A stretch of DNA of 64,000 nucleotides from Vibrio sp. 10N.286.49.B1 (GCF_002873335.1 NZ_MCUW01000019.1:17156-81155), one strand, 5' to 3'. Numbered from the stretch's first letter, positions 46,835 through 56,261 are shown. The notes: a model not told the origin generated them from the sequence alone. Translations and numbers: made by a program.

Positions 46835-49183
46835 TTATTTAACCAGCAAATGTTGACGATCAAGTACGTTAGTAATGTGTCTGAACCAATGATCGGACAC
46901 TCTCGCTTTATCTTCCGTCCACTCAATGTATCCTCGGCTTTGAAAGTAACGCAGTGTCCCAATAACCTCAGAGAGGGTTAATTGGGTACAGTCTGAAAGG
47001 TCATCAGGCGATGCCGCTTCGAGTTGCACAATTGAACGCAATATTGCGAGCATAGGTTTCGGCATTTTTTCGAGCTCTTCTGATTCAGGGGCGTGGAAGA
47101 GGCGAACGACCACGCTGTCGTCCGTTTTATTTCTTCGAAGTGATAAGCGAAAGAATCGGAGAGCAACCGTTGGGTTACCATCTGAATAGTGCCAAAGAAT
47201 ACGGTAGAAACCTTGTCGAGCACGTTCTTCCTCTGTCTCACTGTCGTTATCCCATTGCTTTGGGACGACCAGCCCGTCAAAGCTTAATGGATTGTCAATT
47301 TCTCGATTAATCCGCGTATCAAGTAACTGCTGAACTTGGGTTTCATTCCAGCGAGGCAAAAAGGCCACCCAGTCGAAGAGCAGGCGCTCGCCGCGAGCGC
47401 GATCGACGAATCGCCAACTGGCTTTTTCAATGGCAAACACAGCGCGATGGTTTTTCTTTGAACGACGCAGTAAATTTGTAAATCTGATCAAATCATTCAA
47501 TCCACCAACCTTGGGTTTGACAAGCCTTTGGCAATTATCAATAGCAATGAGGTAGGGGATCTCACTCTTGCGCAAGAGTGTCAGGATTTTTACCTCACTG
47601 GTGTCGGGTTCTAAACCTAAGCTAATGGCGACCTCGGTCAATAAATCGTTATATCCCGCGAGTGGGCAATTAATATAAATAGGTTCAGCGTTTTTCGTTC
47701 GATGAAGGAGTTGTTTCAGCAGACTTGTCGCGCCAACCCCTCGTTCTCCAGTGACAACGCATATTGCTGGATTCTCAGTGAGCAGGTACTGAGAGAGCTG
47801 TTTTATTTCGCTTTGGGCATAATCAATCAACGGACTCGTTTCATTACCTGGCAAGATAAATTCGAACGCTTCACTACCTTTAATACGTACTAGATTTTGG
47901 TCGCCGTTGGTACCTGTTTGCTTCGCGACTTCTATCTTAAATAAATAAGTAAGCGCCTGATTGAAAAATGCATTGCGCGATAGCAATCCTGTCGTTCGGT
48001 TCTTAAGGTTATGAAAAGTAAGCCAGACTGTCGCAATGGCTGTGGCGATGATTCCCAGTAAGAAAGCATCTTTTTTTCGAGATGCCCAAACGATGATCAA
48101 TGGCTTTTCGGTGACTCGTTCAAGTGAACGGAATACTGTTGGTTTCCACATTACTATGACGGTTAGCGTTATAAATGCGAACCAGAAAGAAAACGCGCTG
48201 ACAATCCAATAGTAAATGGTACCTTTGCCGAGTGTTTCTGATGATATTTGCAGCACGACACCAGCTAAGATAAAACTCCAAACATAACGACGAATGGTAG
48301 ACAGACGCAAGGCTACAATTTCTGGACTCGACGCCAGGCTATTACGGTGAGCAAACTCAAGAATGAAGCTGATGGCAATCGATCCTCCTAACACCCACCA
48401 CGTAAATATCTCTAAATAAATTAGGTGTTCTAAAGCCTCTATAGTGGTTAAAACTCGCAGTGACAGCGTGATTGCTATTAACCATGCGATGGCTCGGCTT
48501 GCACGGCCAATGTACCAAATAAGTCGAATCCAAATAGGAGGATTCGAGATGTTAGAAGTGACATGATTTTTGAACTGCTCAAATAAACGTTTTTGATTGG
48601 CAAGCCACCACATCAATAATGAATAGATAAAAAAGACTTTTATCCCAGCCCAAATGACTGGGATAGGGGAAATAAAAATCTCTTTTATCAGCGTCTTTAA
48701 GCTGATGAATTGCAAAAACACAAAATATTCAACATTGAGGGTGGTAAGTTTAAGCTCTTGTTTAAACTGAGTGACACCATCTGGACCAAAGCCGGTGAGT
48801 TGATCTCGAGTTCGCTCGGACGCCAAATCAAGTAAACGTTGTTTGCTGTGGCTGAGGCTTACTAACGAGAGGTAGCGACTTTCTACAACAAGCCATCGTT
48901 CTTCTTTATTATCGGTGCTCTCACGGTAGGCATTCAGCGCGTCATCAAAAGCGACTATTTCGTCATCCTGCAAGTCGAGCGCAACAGACAACAGTTGACG
49001 AATTTTATTTCTATCATTTGCAGTTAAAAATAACGAACTCGGAAAAGAAGCCACTTCTCTATCTAAGTCGATGGCGCTTTGTGAAAGTACGGGTGTGCTT
49101 TCATCTTGGTAATCCCATTTGGCAAATGCTGAAGCGCACCCAAGGGACAGGAATAACGAGAAAAGGAGGATGAGCTTTTTCAT
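46835..49183 (-). CDS. Membrane-anchored AAA/STAND-like NTPase with degenerate P-loop
   Basis: About 782 residues. A signal peptide (SAFA) and a helical periplasmic region (to about 165) lead into six or so membrane helices (about 180-400). A cytoplasmic NTPase domain follows, and then a winged-helix-like C-terminus. The Walker A reads GERGVGATS, with Ala for the invariant Lys; Walker B is YLIAIDNCQ. It is therefore likely a weak or non-hydrolysing nucleotide sensor. Co-transcribed with MscS, it may gate or regulate the channel; that is inference. Confidence 0.75.
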   Translation of the reverse strand: MKKLILLFSLFLSLGCASAFAKWDYQDESTPVLSQSAIDLDREVASFPSSLFLTANDRNKIRQLLSVALDLQDDEIVAFDDALNAYRESTDNKEERWLVVESRYLSLVSLSHSKQRLLDLASERTRDQLTGFGPDGVTQFKQELKLTTLNVEYFVFLQFISLKTLIKEIFISPIPVIWAGIKVFFIYSLLMWWLANQKRLFEQFKNHVTSNISNPPIWIRLIWYIGRASRAIAWLIAITLSLRVLTTIEALEHLIYLEIFTWWVLGGSIAISFILEFAHRNSLASSPEIVALRLSTIRRYVWSFILAGVVLQISSETLGKGTIYYWIVSAFSFWFAFITLTVIVMWKPTVFRSLERVTEKPLIIVWASRKKDAFLLGIIATAIATVWLTFHNLKNRTTGLLSRNAFFNQALTYLFKIEVAKQTGTNGDQNLVRIKGSEAFEFILPGNETSPLIDYAQSEIKQLSQYLLTENPAICVVTGERGVGATSLLKQLLHRTKNAEPIYINCPLAGYNDLLTEVAISLGLEPDTSEVKILTLLRKSEIPYLIAIDNCQRLVKPKVGGLNDLIRFTNLLRRSKKNHRAVFAIEKASWRFVDRARGERLLFDWVAFLPRWNETQVQQLLDTRINREIDNPLSFDGLVVPKQWDNDSETEEERARQGFYRILWHYSDGNPTVALRFFRLSLRRNKTDDSVVVRLFHAPESEELEKMPKPMLAILRSIVQLEAASPDDLSDCTQLTLSEVIGTLRYFQSRGYIEWTEDKARVSDHWFRHITNVLDRQHLLVK

Positions 49184-49433
49184 GATTCTGCACACTGCCT
49201 GTAACTGACTGTAAAAATTAGTATTGTCTAACGCTATATAGTGTAGTTAGCCTAAACGGACTCTGCTCGTCTTGGCTGTAGAAAATTGAAAATGCGTGAC
49301 TTTTGCATTAGAAATGATGAGTTAATCGCCGGTTTGTCAGTAAAAGCTTTAGTGGTCATTACTTTGCTGCTTGCAACCAAGGCAAACTTTATGTACGGTT
49401 GCGCAGTTTTGTTCATTCTCAAAGGTAACGCTT

Positions 49434-51026
49434 GTGCTCTCAACCGCTAATATCACTCAACAGTTCGGTGCAAAACCACTGTTTGAAAATATTTCAATCA
49501 AATTTGGTGACGGTAACCGTTATGGCCTAATCGGTGCGAACGGCTGTGGTAAATCCACATTTATGAAAATTCTAAGTGGTGAGCTCGAGCAAACCAGCGG
49601 CACGGTTTCTTGCGATCCAAATGAGCGCGTTGCTAAATTGAACCAAGACCAGTTTGCTTATGAAGAGTTCTCTGTTGTTGACACGGTTATCATGGGGCAC
49701 AAAGAGCTTTGGAACATCAAGAAAGAGCGCGACCGTATTTATTCTTTGCCAGAAATGAGCGAAGAAGACGGCATGAAAGTCGCGGATCTTGAGGTTGAGT
49801 TTGCAGAACTTGACGGTTACATGGCGGAGTCGAAAGCAGGCGAATTATTGCTAGCCGTGGGTATTCCACTTGAGCAGCACTACGGTTTAATGAGTGAGGT
49901 TGCACCAGGTTGGAAACTACGTGTTCTATTGGCTCAAGTCTTGTTTGCAGACCCGCATATCATGCTTCTTGATGAACCAACGAACAACTTGGATATGGAC
50001 ACCATTCGCTGGTTGGAGCAAACGCTTAACCAACGTAACTGTACGATGATCATCATCTCGCATGACCGTCATTTCCTAAATAGTGTTTGTACACACATGG
50101 CTGACTTGGATTACGGCGAGCTTCGCGTGTATGCGGGTAACTATGACGAATACATGTTTGCGGCGACTCAAGCTCGTGAACGTCTACTGTCTGATAATGC
50201 CAAGAAGAAAGCGCAAATTGCTGAACTTCAAACGTTTGTTTCTCGTTTCTCTGCTAATGCGTCTAAAGCTAAGCAAGCTACGTCTCGAGCGAAGCAAATT
50301 GATAAGATTCAACTCGATGAAGTGAAGGCGTCAAGCCGTCAAAACCCATTTATTCGTTTTGAGCAAGAGAAAGAACTGTTCCGTAACGCGTTAATTATTG
50401 AAGATCTTTCTAACGGCTTTGACGACGTACTATGGTCTGACTTTAATGCTATCTTCGAAGTGGGTGAGCGTGTTGCTATCATTGGTGAGAATGGCGTGGG
50501 TAAAACCACCTTGTTGAACACGTTGTCAGGCGCGGTAGAACCAAAATCAGGGACGTTTAAATGGTCTGAGAACTCAAACATTGGTTACTACGCACAAGAC
50601 CATGCTCATGATTTTGCTGAAGATCTAAACCTAACAGATTGGATGGGACAATGGCGTCAAGAAGGCGACGATGAGCAGGTTGTTCGTAGCTTCCTTGGCC
50701 GTATGTTGTTTAGCCAAGATGACATCAAAAAGTCAGTGAAAGTCCTGTCTGGTGGTGAGCAAGGTCGTATGCTGCTTGGTAAATTAATGATGCATAAACC
50801 AAACATGTTGTTGATGGACGAACCAACCAACCACATGGATATGGAATCTATTGAATCACTTAACTTAGCGCTTGAAAACTACAAGGGCACGTTGCTGTTT
50901 GTTTCTCACGACAGACAATTTGTATCCTCATTGGCGACGCGTATCATTGAAATCAAAGACAATAAGATCATCGATTTTAAAGGTACGTACGAAGAATACT
51001 TAAAAATGCGTGGTGTAGACGCGTAA
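49434..51026 (+). CDS. ybiT: ABC-F ATPase YbiT
   Basis: 530 residues from a GTG at 49434 with AAAGG 8 nt upstream; E. coli YbiT is also 530. Two ABC domains: Walker [10 protein letters not shown] and GENGVGKTT, signatures [11 protein letters not shown] and LSGGEQGR, Walker [15 protein letters not shown] and [11 protein letters not shown], with the linker between them. No membrane segments: a ribosome-binding translation factor, not a transporter. A heptamer repeat and a strong terminator follow. Confidence 0.95.
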   Translation: MLSTANITQQFGAKPLFENISIKFGDGNRYGLIGANGCGKSTFMKILSGELEQTSGTVSCDPNERVAKLNQDQFAYEEFSVVDTVIMGHKELWNIKKERDRIYSLPEMSEEDGMKVADLEVEFAELDGYMAESKAGELLLAVGIPLEQHYGLMSEVAPGWKLRVLLAQVLFADPHIMLLDEPTNNLDMDTIRWLEQTLNQRNCTMIIISHDRHFLNSVCTHMADLDYGELRVYAGNYDEYMFAATQARERLLSDNAKKKAQIAELQTFVSRFSANASKAKQATSRAKQIDKIQLDEVKASSRQNPFIRFEQEKELFRNALIIEDLSNGFDDVLWSDFNAIFEVGERVAIIGENGVGKTTLLNTLSGAVEPKSGTFKWSENSNIGYYAQDHAHDFAEDLNLTDWMGQWRQEGDDEQVVRSFLGRMLFSQDDIKKSVKVLSGGEQGRMLLGKLMMHKPNMLLMDEPTNHMDMESIESLNLALENYKGTLLFVSHDRQFVSSLATRIIEIKDNKIIDFKGTYEEYLKMRGVDA

Positions 51027-51046
51027 GCGTTGGATTGAAGCTGATT

Positions 51047-51086
51047 CACTACGCACTACGCACTACGCACTAAGCACTAAGCACTA
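51047..51086. repeat. Heptamer tandem repeat, five and a half copies
   Basis: CACTACG three times, CACTAAG twice, then CACTA. It lies 21 bp after the ybiT stop and before its terminator. The unit shares CACTA with the repeat at 36351 read on the opposite strand. Confidence 0.95.
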
Positions 51087-51096
51087 GTACAAATAC

Positions 51097-51134
51097 AAAA
51101 AGAGGCAGCCAATAGCATTGGCTGCCTCTTTTTT
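51097..51134 (+). terminator. Rho-independent terminator of ybiT
   Basis: GAGGCAGCCAAT pairs with ATTGGCTGCCTC around AGC, flanked by A- and T-runs, so it can also act on the minus strand for fdhD. Confidence 0.92.
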
Positions 51135-51154
51135 AATGGATAAAGACTTGTCTG

Positions 51155-51979
51155 TTATTGATTGCCCTTCACATCAAAATCAATCTTATCGCTGCCAGTA
51201 AATACTTGGAAGCGCATGCCTTTCGCTCTCGCGATGGTCGTAATGCCAAATTGTTGAGCTAAATCTAGACCCATCTGTGTTACCCCAGACCGAGAGAGCA
51301 GAACGGGAATGCCCATCTGTGCGACTTTAATCACCATCTCAGAGGTGAGTCGCCCGGTCGTGTAGAAAATCTTATCATTACCGTTTTCCTCATTGACCCA
51401 TAATTCACCCGCCAATGTATCGACGGCGTTATGTCGGCCCACATCTTCAACAAATGACAACACTTCATTGTTGTAACAAATCGCACAGCCGTGAACGGCC
51501 CCTGCTTTTTTATAGGTGTCGTTAAAGTGAGTCAGTGCCTCTAATGTGGCATAGATCTGTGACTGCTTTAGTGGTGTTTGCGGGACTTGATAGCCATCAA
51601 GTTGCTTCATCACATTGCCATACATTGTGCCTTGGCCACAGCCAGATGTGACGGTTTTCTTCTTAAGTGCTTCTTCTAAAAAATCGGTGTTTTCATTGGT
51701 TATCACAGCGGCAGAATGTGTTTCCCAATCGATGATTAAGGACTCAACAGAGTGCGGGTCGGATAAAAATCCTTGGTTTTTTAAATAACCTAGTACCAAT
51801 GAATCCGGCCGCGAACCGAGGGTCATGAGCGTAACAATTTCTTTCCAATTAAGCATGACGGTAAGGGGGCGTTCGCAGGCAATTTGTTTAACGAGTTTTT
51901 CACCATATTCGTCGACGACCTCGACTTCCATCGTCTGCAGAGGGTTTTCGCTTGTTCTAATGATATTTGGCTTAACCAC
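51155..51979 (-). CDS. fdhD: Formate dehydrogenase accessory sulfurtransferase
   Basis: 274 residues. Typical FdhD segments: VTSGCGQGTMYGN, AVHGCAICY, FVEDVGRHNAVDTLAGEL and STGRLTSEMV-like. It transfers sulfur from IscS to the Mo/W-bis-MGD cofactor so that formate dehydrogenase is active. The E. coli enzyme has GCGVCG in its mobile loop; here the loop reads GCGQG, so the second Cys is missing. Divergent from the DUF3305/DUF3306 genes and the dehydrogenase operon it serves. Confidence 0.95.
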   Translation of the reverse strand: MVKPNIIRTSENPLQTMEVEVVDEYGEKLVKQIACERPLTVMLNWKEIVTLMTLGSRPDSLVLGYLKNQGFLSDPHSVESLIIDWETHSAAVITNENTDFLEEALKKKTVTSGCGQGTMYGNVMKQLDGYQVPQTPLKQSQIYATLEALTHFNDTYKKAGAVHGCAICYNNEVLSFVEDVGRHNAVDTLAGELWVNEENGNDKIFYTTGRLTSEMVIKVAQMGIPVLLSRSGVTQMGLDLAQQFGITTIARAKGMRFQVFTGSDKIDFDVKGNQ

Positions 51980-52133
51980 GCATCGTGTCCTTTTTTCTAG
52001 GGTAACTTATCTAGTGTAGCGCCTTGTAGGATGAGCTTGTTAACTTCATCCTGTTGGCTTGATTATTGCTTCGTAATTAGGAATTAGCAAATGAAATGAA
52101 TTAGCAATTTAAGTGCCAATGTGGGGACGCTGA

Positions 52134-52643
52134 ATGAATACACGCAATGATGTAGAAGTGAATACAACCGGTGCCACTCCAAATAAAAACAGAGCGTTAG
52201 AGCAAGCATCGCGAGAAAAGAATGAAAATCAATGGCCGTTACAGATCCAGGTTGTTGCGGTAGAAAAACAAGTGGGAAGGTGGACGACCACCCAGCGTGA
52301 ACTGAACGGATTTGGACTAACGAATGTCGATCTGAATAGCCCTCATGGTTTACTCGAACTCCATCGTGATGAACGGACTGATTATCGCTTTAATCTCAGT
52401 TCCAATAGCCCAATGATTTTTGTTGTGTTCGACAACAATGACGAATCTGATGTCACGCCAATCGTTGTGACGGCCTCGCAAGGTGTCGCGGGCTCCTTTA
52501 TGGATGGCGACTATTTAGTCTTGTCTCATGCGATGCCATTGGCCATCCAAGCGTGGATGGAAGCCTTTATTGGGCGCCATGGCGAACTGCTGGAGGTACG
52601 TCGCAAGAAGCGTAAGGGAGCGGGGCGTTCTAGTGAAAAATAG
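52134..52643 (+). CDS. DUF3305 family protein
   Basis: 169 residues. WPLQIQVVAVEKQVGRW and LELHRDERTDYRFNL are the DUF3305 signature; the family is nearly always next to formate dehydrogenase genes and DUF3306. Soluble, with a basic C-terminal tail. Probably a maturation factor; biochemical role unknown. Overlaps DUF3306 by 11 nt. Confidence 0.88.
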   Translation: MNTRNDVEVNTTGATPNKNRALEQASREKNENQWPLQIQVVAVEKQVGRWTTTQRELNGFGLTNVDLNSPHGLLELHRDERTDYRFNLSSNSPMIFVVFDNNDESDVTPIVVTASQGVAGSFMDGDYLVLSHAMPLAIQAWMEAFIGRHGELLEVRRKKRKGAGRSSEK

Positions 52644-53361
52644 TTTTATTTCGCGTTGGTCGCAACGCAAACTCGACTCAGAGCAAGAAGAGAGCCTCTC
52701 ATCTCATGACGTGGTTAATGAGGTGATTGAAGCAGACGGTAGTGTGCATGATGCTCCGGAATCATCTATCGAAACACAAGGTCCGGCTTCAAGCGCGGCG
52801 GATGTGGACGAGGAGGCGCTGAATAACAACATAGATTTAGACGATAATGCAGAGTCAGCACTCGATGATGATGTGGCCGTTGAATCTTTATCTATGTCAG
52901 AATTAATGTCAAAAACGGGACTGGATAAAGCCGCCAAAAAGGCGGCCCTAAGAAAGATGTTTTTGAGCCCAGAGTTTAATGTGGTTGACCGCCTTAATGA
53001 TTATGATCATGACTATGCCTCGGTGAAGCCCTTAGCCGCGGGCGTTGCTGATACATTACGTCAATGGATTAACAAGGTCGAGGAGTTGGATGCTGATGAG
53101 GAAGTGGAAGAAACCGAGACTCAAACCCCTGAGCTTTTAGATGATTCAGGCAACAAGGATAACGCTTCATTTGTAGGTGATCATGCTGACGAAAGTTGTC
53201 CGTTAAAGGGTGATAACAGCAACGATAGTAACAGTAGTACCGCTAGTAACAGTAGCAACGATAACAACAGTGACGCGCATGCTACCGATACGGAAGGCAA
53301 TGAAACCTTAATATCCGATGATCGGTCACCGTCGGTTGGTGCTGTTGATCGTGAGCGTTAA
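52633..53361 (+). CDS. DUF3306 family protein
   Basis: 242 residues from a GTG at 52633 (KNSFISRWSQRK), overlapping DUF3305; the longest frame is not believed. The DUF3306 core is the N-terminal FISRWSQRKLD plus the AALRKMFLSPEFNVVDRLNDYD segment. The middle and C-terminus are very acidic, with a Ser/Asn-rich low-complexity run from AAC/AGT codon repeats (about 53210-53270). Likely works with DUF3305 in formate dehydrogenase assembly. Confidence 0.88.
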   Translation: MKNSFISRWSQRKLDSEQEESLSSHDVVNEVIEADGSVHDAPESSIETQGPASSAADVDEEALNNNIDLDDNAESALDDDVAVESLSMSELMSKTGLDKAAKKAALRKMFLSPEFNVVDRLNDYDHDYASVKPLAAGVADTLRQWINKVEELDADEEVEETETQTPELLDDSGNKDNASFVGDHADESCPLKGDNSNDSNSSTASNSSNDNNSDAHATDTEGNETLISDDRSPSVGAVDRER

Positions 53362-53402
53362 ACATCCATAAAGAGACGCGCTTGCACTATTAAGTGCTTG
53401 AT

Positions 53403-53419
53403 TGAGACAATATTTACCA
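53403..53419. promoter_or_regulatory. Response-regulator half-site (fdh side)
   Basis: TGAGACA-ATA-TTTACCA: perfect left arm of the inferred dyad, poor right arm. First of three sites before the dehydrogenase operon. Confidence 0.4.
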
Positions 53420-53429
53420 CACAAAAAAT

Positions 53430-53446
53430 AGGTACATTTTGTCTCA
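53430..53446. promoter_or_regulatory. Response-regulator operator candidate (fdh side)
   Basis: AGGTACA-TTT-TGTCTCA: perfect right arm; the GGTACA left arm repeats that of the site at 32828-32844. Confidence 0.55.
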
Positions 53447-53464
53447 GTCGGTAAATGATATAAC

Positions 53465-53481
53465 TAAGACAAAATGTCTCA
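53465..53481. promoter_or_regulatory. Response-regulator operator candidate, strongest (fdh side)
   Basis: TAAGACA-AAA-TGTCTCA matches the inferred dyad at 13 of 14 positions, about 95 bp upstream of the sigma-54 -24 element, a normal enhancer distance. Confidence 0.65.
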
Positions 53482-53573
53482 ACCAAGTTCCTGTCTCCAC
53501 GTAAAGCTGCGCAAAGCGGTGTTCTCATACGATAATTATTCAAAATCATTGTGTTTTAAACATCAATCCGAGT

Positions 53574-53589
53574 TGGAACAAAAATTGCA
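53574..53589 (+). promoter_or_regulatory. Sigma-54 promoter of the formate dehydrogenase operon
   Basis: TGGAACAAAAATTGCA matches TGGCAC-N5-TTGCA with exact GG-N10-GC spacing. Expected start of transcription is near 53600, about 55 bp before the first gene. Confidence 0.82.
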
Positions 53590-53654
53590 ATTTCTTACGG
53601 AATGGCGAAAAACGCCAAAGCTATGGGGCAAAGATCCCTGCACTGGAAGACGCA

Positions 53655-55319
53655 ATGATAAAACAATTATTAAAAGAATCGACAACAGCAAATGGAACCG
53701 CTCGCCTCTATGCTTTTGAAAACACCGTAGAGCTTGCCAATCTCATCCCACCGACCGTGAGCTATGAAAGCCACGGTGATACTCTTATCGTTGGACCTAC
53801 GGCAATTATCACCAGCACCGCCGAACAGCTTAGTAGCATGCATTCGTTGACCCTATTGTCGACAGATGGTGTGCCAGCACCAGAGCAATCCAACCTATAC
53901 TTCGCTGACAGCGTGGAAATTTCAGGCTTTCTAGGTACGTTCACCGTCAATATTCAAAGTAATCAGCAAACCCTCAATCTCGCTGAAGTCTCAGTGGGAA
54001 GAGATTGTTTTGATATCGTTCTTGATCACACCTTGAATGGATGCATGTCGGAGCAAGTACCTGTCCCGGGCTTTTATCCAGTAGGGCGTGGTTATCCAAC
54101 ACTAGCCGAAGCGCTTGAGGCAATTCCAGACCTGATGGGCACGTTTGATAAGCCTAAATACTTTCGCTTGGATACGGATTTATGTGCGCACAGTTCGAGA
54201 GGCGTAAAAGGCTGTGAGCGCTGTGTGGATGCTTGCCCCGCGGGTGCGCTATCAAGTGAAGGCAATGACAAAATAGGGCATAAAATTGAAATCAACCCTT
54301 ATCTTTGTCAAGGCGTGGGGACATGCGCGACAGCGTGTCCAACAGAGGCAATTCACTATGCTTTGCCAACGCCACAAGAGACACAAAAATTTATTGAACG
54401 AACACTGGCGAATTATCATAAAAAAGGCGGTAAGGATGCCATCATTCTTATCTGCAGCTCCCGCCATGAAACCTACAATGTAATGGCATTGAAAGTCTTA
54501 CCAGATAACGTGATCCCCATTGTCGTTGAGGAGCTGCCATCGGTAGGCATGGATACTTGGTTTGCTGCCTTGGTTAACGGGGCTACACAAGTCATGTTCG
54601 CCGCCAGTCGTCACATGCCAGAGACGATTCAAACGGTATTAAACCGCGAAGTGGGTATGGCGCAGCTGTTGCTAGAAAATTTAGGGCTTGCGAGAGAAAC
54701 AATCGATGTTTTATATCTAGAGTCACTCCGAGAAGGCCTACCTACGTTAGTCACTCAACCGCTGAATTTAATGTTGGGCGACATCAAAGGTGATAAACGC
54801 GAAAGGTTGTACTTTTCGTTAGACGCGTTATCAGCGCAACATGCTCCTGTCGAAACAATACAACCCCTTCCTTCTACTGCGCCATTTGGTTCTGTTATCT
54901 GTGAGACCAGCAAATGCACCCTATGCATGGGTTGTGTTGCGGTTTGTCCTACTAAGGCATTACACAATACCGGTGATAGACCTGCGCTCGATTTTATTGA
55001 ACAAGATTGTGTGCAATGTGGCATGTGTGAAAAAGCGTGTCCGGAGTCTGCACTGTCATTAACACAGCAACTGAATTGGGACATGGAACAACGCCAATCG
55101 GTTGTCGCTCTTCACGAAGAAAAAGCAGCGGAGTGCTTGCGTTGTGGGAAAGCTTTTGCTCCACAGTCTATGATTACCATGCTTCAAGAGAAGTTACGCG
55201 GTCACTCACACTTTTCTGATGAGATGTCATTACGCCGTATCGCGATGTGCGAAGACTGTAGAGTCGTGGATGTATTTGAAGCGATGGCCGAAAATCCAGA
55301 ACAACAATTGAAAATCTAG
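53655..55319 (+). CDS. Polyferredoxin-like 4Fe-4S protein of the formate dehydrogenase operon
   Basis: 554 residues. Four cluster motifs: CERCVDACPAG and CQGVGTCATACP in the middle, CTLCMGCVAVCP and CVQCGMCEKACP later, with another CxxC pair near the C-terminus (CLRCG, CEDCR). No signal peptide, so it is cytosolic. It is the first gene behind the sigma-54 promoter and is followed 8 bp later by a TorD-like chaperone. It may carry electrons between the dehydrogenase and a cytosolic partner; this is inference. Confidence 0.88.
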   Translation: MIKQLLKESTTANGTARLYAFENTVELANLIPPTVSYESHGDTLIVGPTAIITSTAEQLSSMHSLTLLSTDGVPAPEQSNLYFADSVEISGFLGTFTVNIQSNQQTLNLAEVSVGRDCFDIVLDHTLNGCMSEQVPVPGFYPVGRGYPTLAEALEAIPDLMGTFDKPKYFRLDTDLCAHSSRGVKGCERCVDACPAGALSSEGNDKIGHKIEINPYLCQGVGTCATACPTEAIHYALPTPQETQKFIERTLANYHKKGGKDAIILICSSRHETYNVMALKVLPDNVIPIVVEELPSVGMDTWFAALVNGATQVMFAASRHMPETIQTVLNREVGMAQLLLENLGLARETIDVLYLESLREGLPTLVTQPLNLMLGDIKGDKRERLYFSLDALSAQHAPVETIQPLPSTAPFGSVICETSKCTLCMGCVAVCPTKALHNTGDRPALDFIEQDCVQCGMCEKACPESALSLTQQLNWDMEQRQSVVALHEEKAAECLRCGKAFAPQSMITMLQEKLRGHSHFSDEMSLRRIAMCEDCRVVDVFEAMAENPEQQLKI

Positions 55320-55327
55320 GAGCCGAG

Positions 55328-55954
55328 ATGATGGAAGAGCAACATCACGAAATACGCAGCGATATCTATCTTCTGCTTTCGACGTTATGTCGTCAGGCTC
55401 CAGATCGAGATCTATTGGAATTTTTAGCCAGTCTTGAAGTAGAGACTGGCATCAACGAAATGACCACTGCTTGGCTAGCGTTATCTCAGGCTGCCAAAAA
55501 TGCGGAAGTCAGTAGTGTTGAAGATGAATACCAAGACATGTTTGTGGGTATTGGTAAAGGTGAAATTGTACCATTCGCTTCTTGGCATTTAACCGGTTCG
55601 TTAATGGAAAAGCCACTCGCATTAGTTCGTCAATCTTTAGCGGACTTGGGGCTTGAACGCGAAGACACAGTAAAAGAGCCAGAGGACCATATCGCAGCGT
55701 TGTTTGAGGTGATGGCGGTATTGATTGATCAAGATGACAACACCGAAGCAAAAATATTTTTTAATCAACACATTGCGACGTGGTACGACGCACTTTGTCG
55801 CCAAATGGAATCAGCCCCAAGCGCTCAATTTTACCAAGCTGTCGCTGTTTTGATGAATGCATTTCTTAATGTGGAGCAGGTCGCGTATGCCGTGAGCCCT
55901 ACCTCGACTAAGACAAAAATGAAAATCGACGTAAAGAACATCACTACCAAATAA
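55328..55954 (+). CDS. TorD/DmsD-family maturation chaperone
   Basis: 208 residues, all helical. The TorD-like signatures DEYQDMFVGIGKGEIVPFASWHLTGS and EPEDHIAALFEVM can be followed through the sequence. Such chaperones bind the Tat signal of a molybdoenzyme and hold it until cofactor is inserted; the client here is the dehydrogenase catalytic subunit two genes downstream. SD GGAGCCGAG before ATG. Confidence 0.9.
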   Translation: MMEEQHHEIRSDIYLLLSTLCRQAPDRDLLEFLASLEVETGINEMTTAWLALSQAAKNAEVSSVEDEYQDMFVGIGKGEIVPFASWHLTGSLMEKPLALVRQSLADLGLEREDTVKEPEDHIAALFEVMAVLIDQDDNTEAKIFFNQHIATWYDALCRQMESAPSAQFYQAVAVLMNAFLNVEQVAYAVSPTSTKTKMKIDVKNITTK

Positions 55955-56045
55955 TTGAATAACGTAAACATACTGGACTAAGTAATTCAGCTTACTAGAG
56001 ATACACATACTCAAAGAGTAAAAGTATCCACTAAGGGAGCAATAT

Positions 56046-56261
56046 ATGAGCAAGCAAAAGAAACAAGATGAACAGGCTCTATGTAACGAGAGTCGTCGTA
56101 ATCTACTTAAAGGATTTGCGACAGCCGCAGTTGCCGGTGCAGTGATAACTGGAACCGCGCACGCTGCCACTAATGATGCTGTAGAAGCGCCGTTAGATGA
56201 GAAAAAGAAAACAGGCTATCGCGAAACTCAACACATCAAAGACTACTACGACACACTTTAG
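56046..56261 (+). CDS. Small Tat-signal protein of the formate dehydrogenase operon
   Basis: 71 residues consisting largely of a twin-arginine signal (SRRNLLKGFATAAVAGAVI, cleavage near AHA) and a short charged tail. This matches the small 'formate dehydrogenase region Tat target' family. It lies 10 bp before fdhA and probably helps assembly or export of the complex. Confidence 0.88.
   Translation: MSKQKKQDEQALCNESRRNLLKGFATAAVAGAVITGTAHAATNDAVEAPLDEKKKTGYRETQHIKDYYDTL

Noticed and set aside
53617-53636. Second sigma-54-like element nearer the polyferredoxin start (TGGGGC...CTGCA)
   Set aside because: GG-to-GC spacing is wrong by at least one base; the element at 53574 fits exactly.
53474-53719. 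81-residue open frame before the polyferredoxin gene
   Set aside because: It starts inside an operator copy, spans the sigma-54 promoter and runs into the next gene; chance frame.
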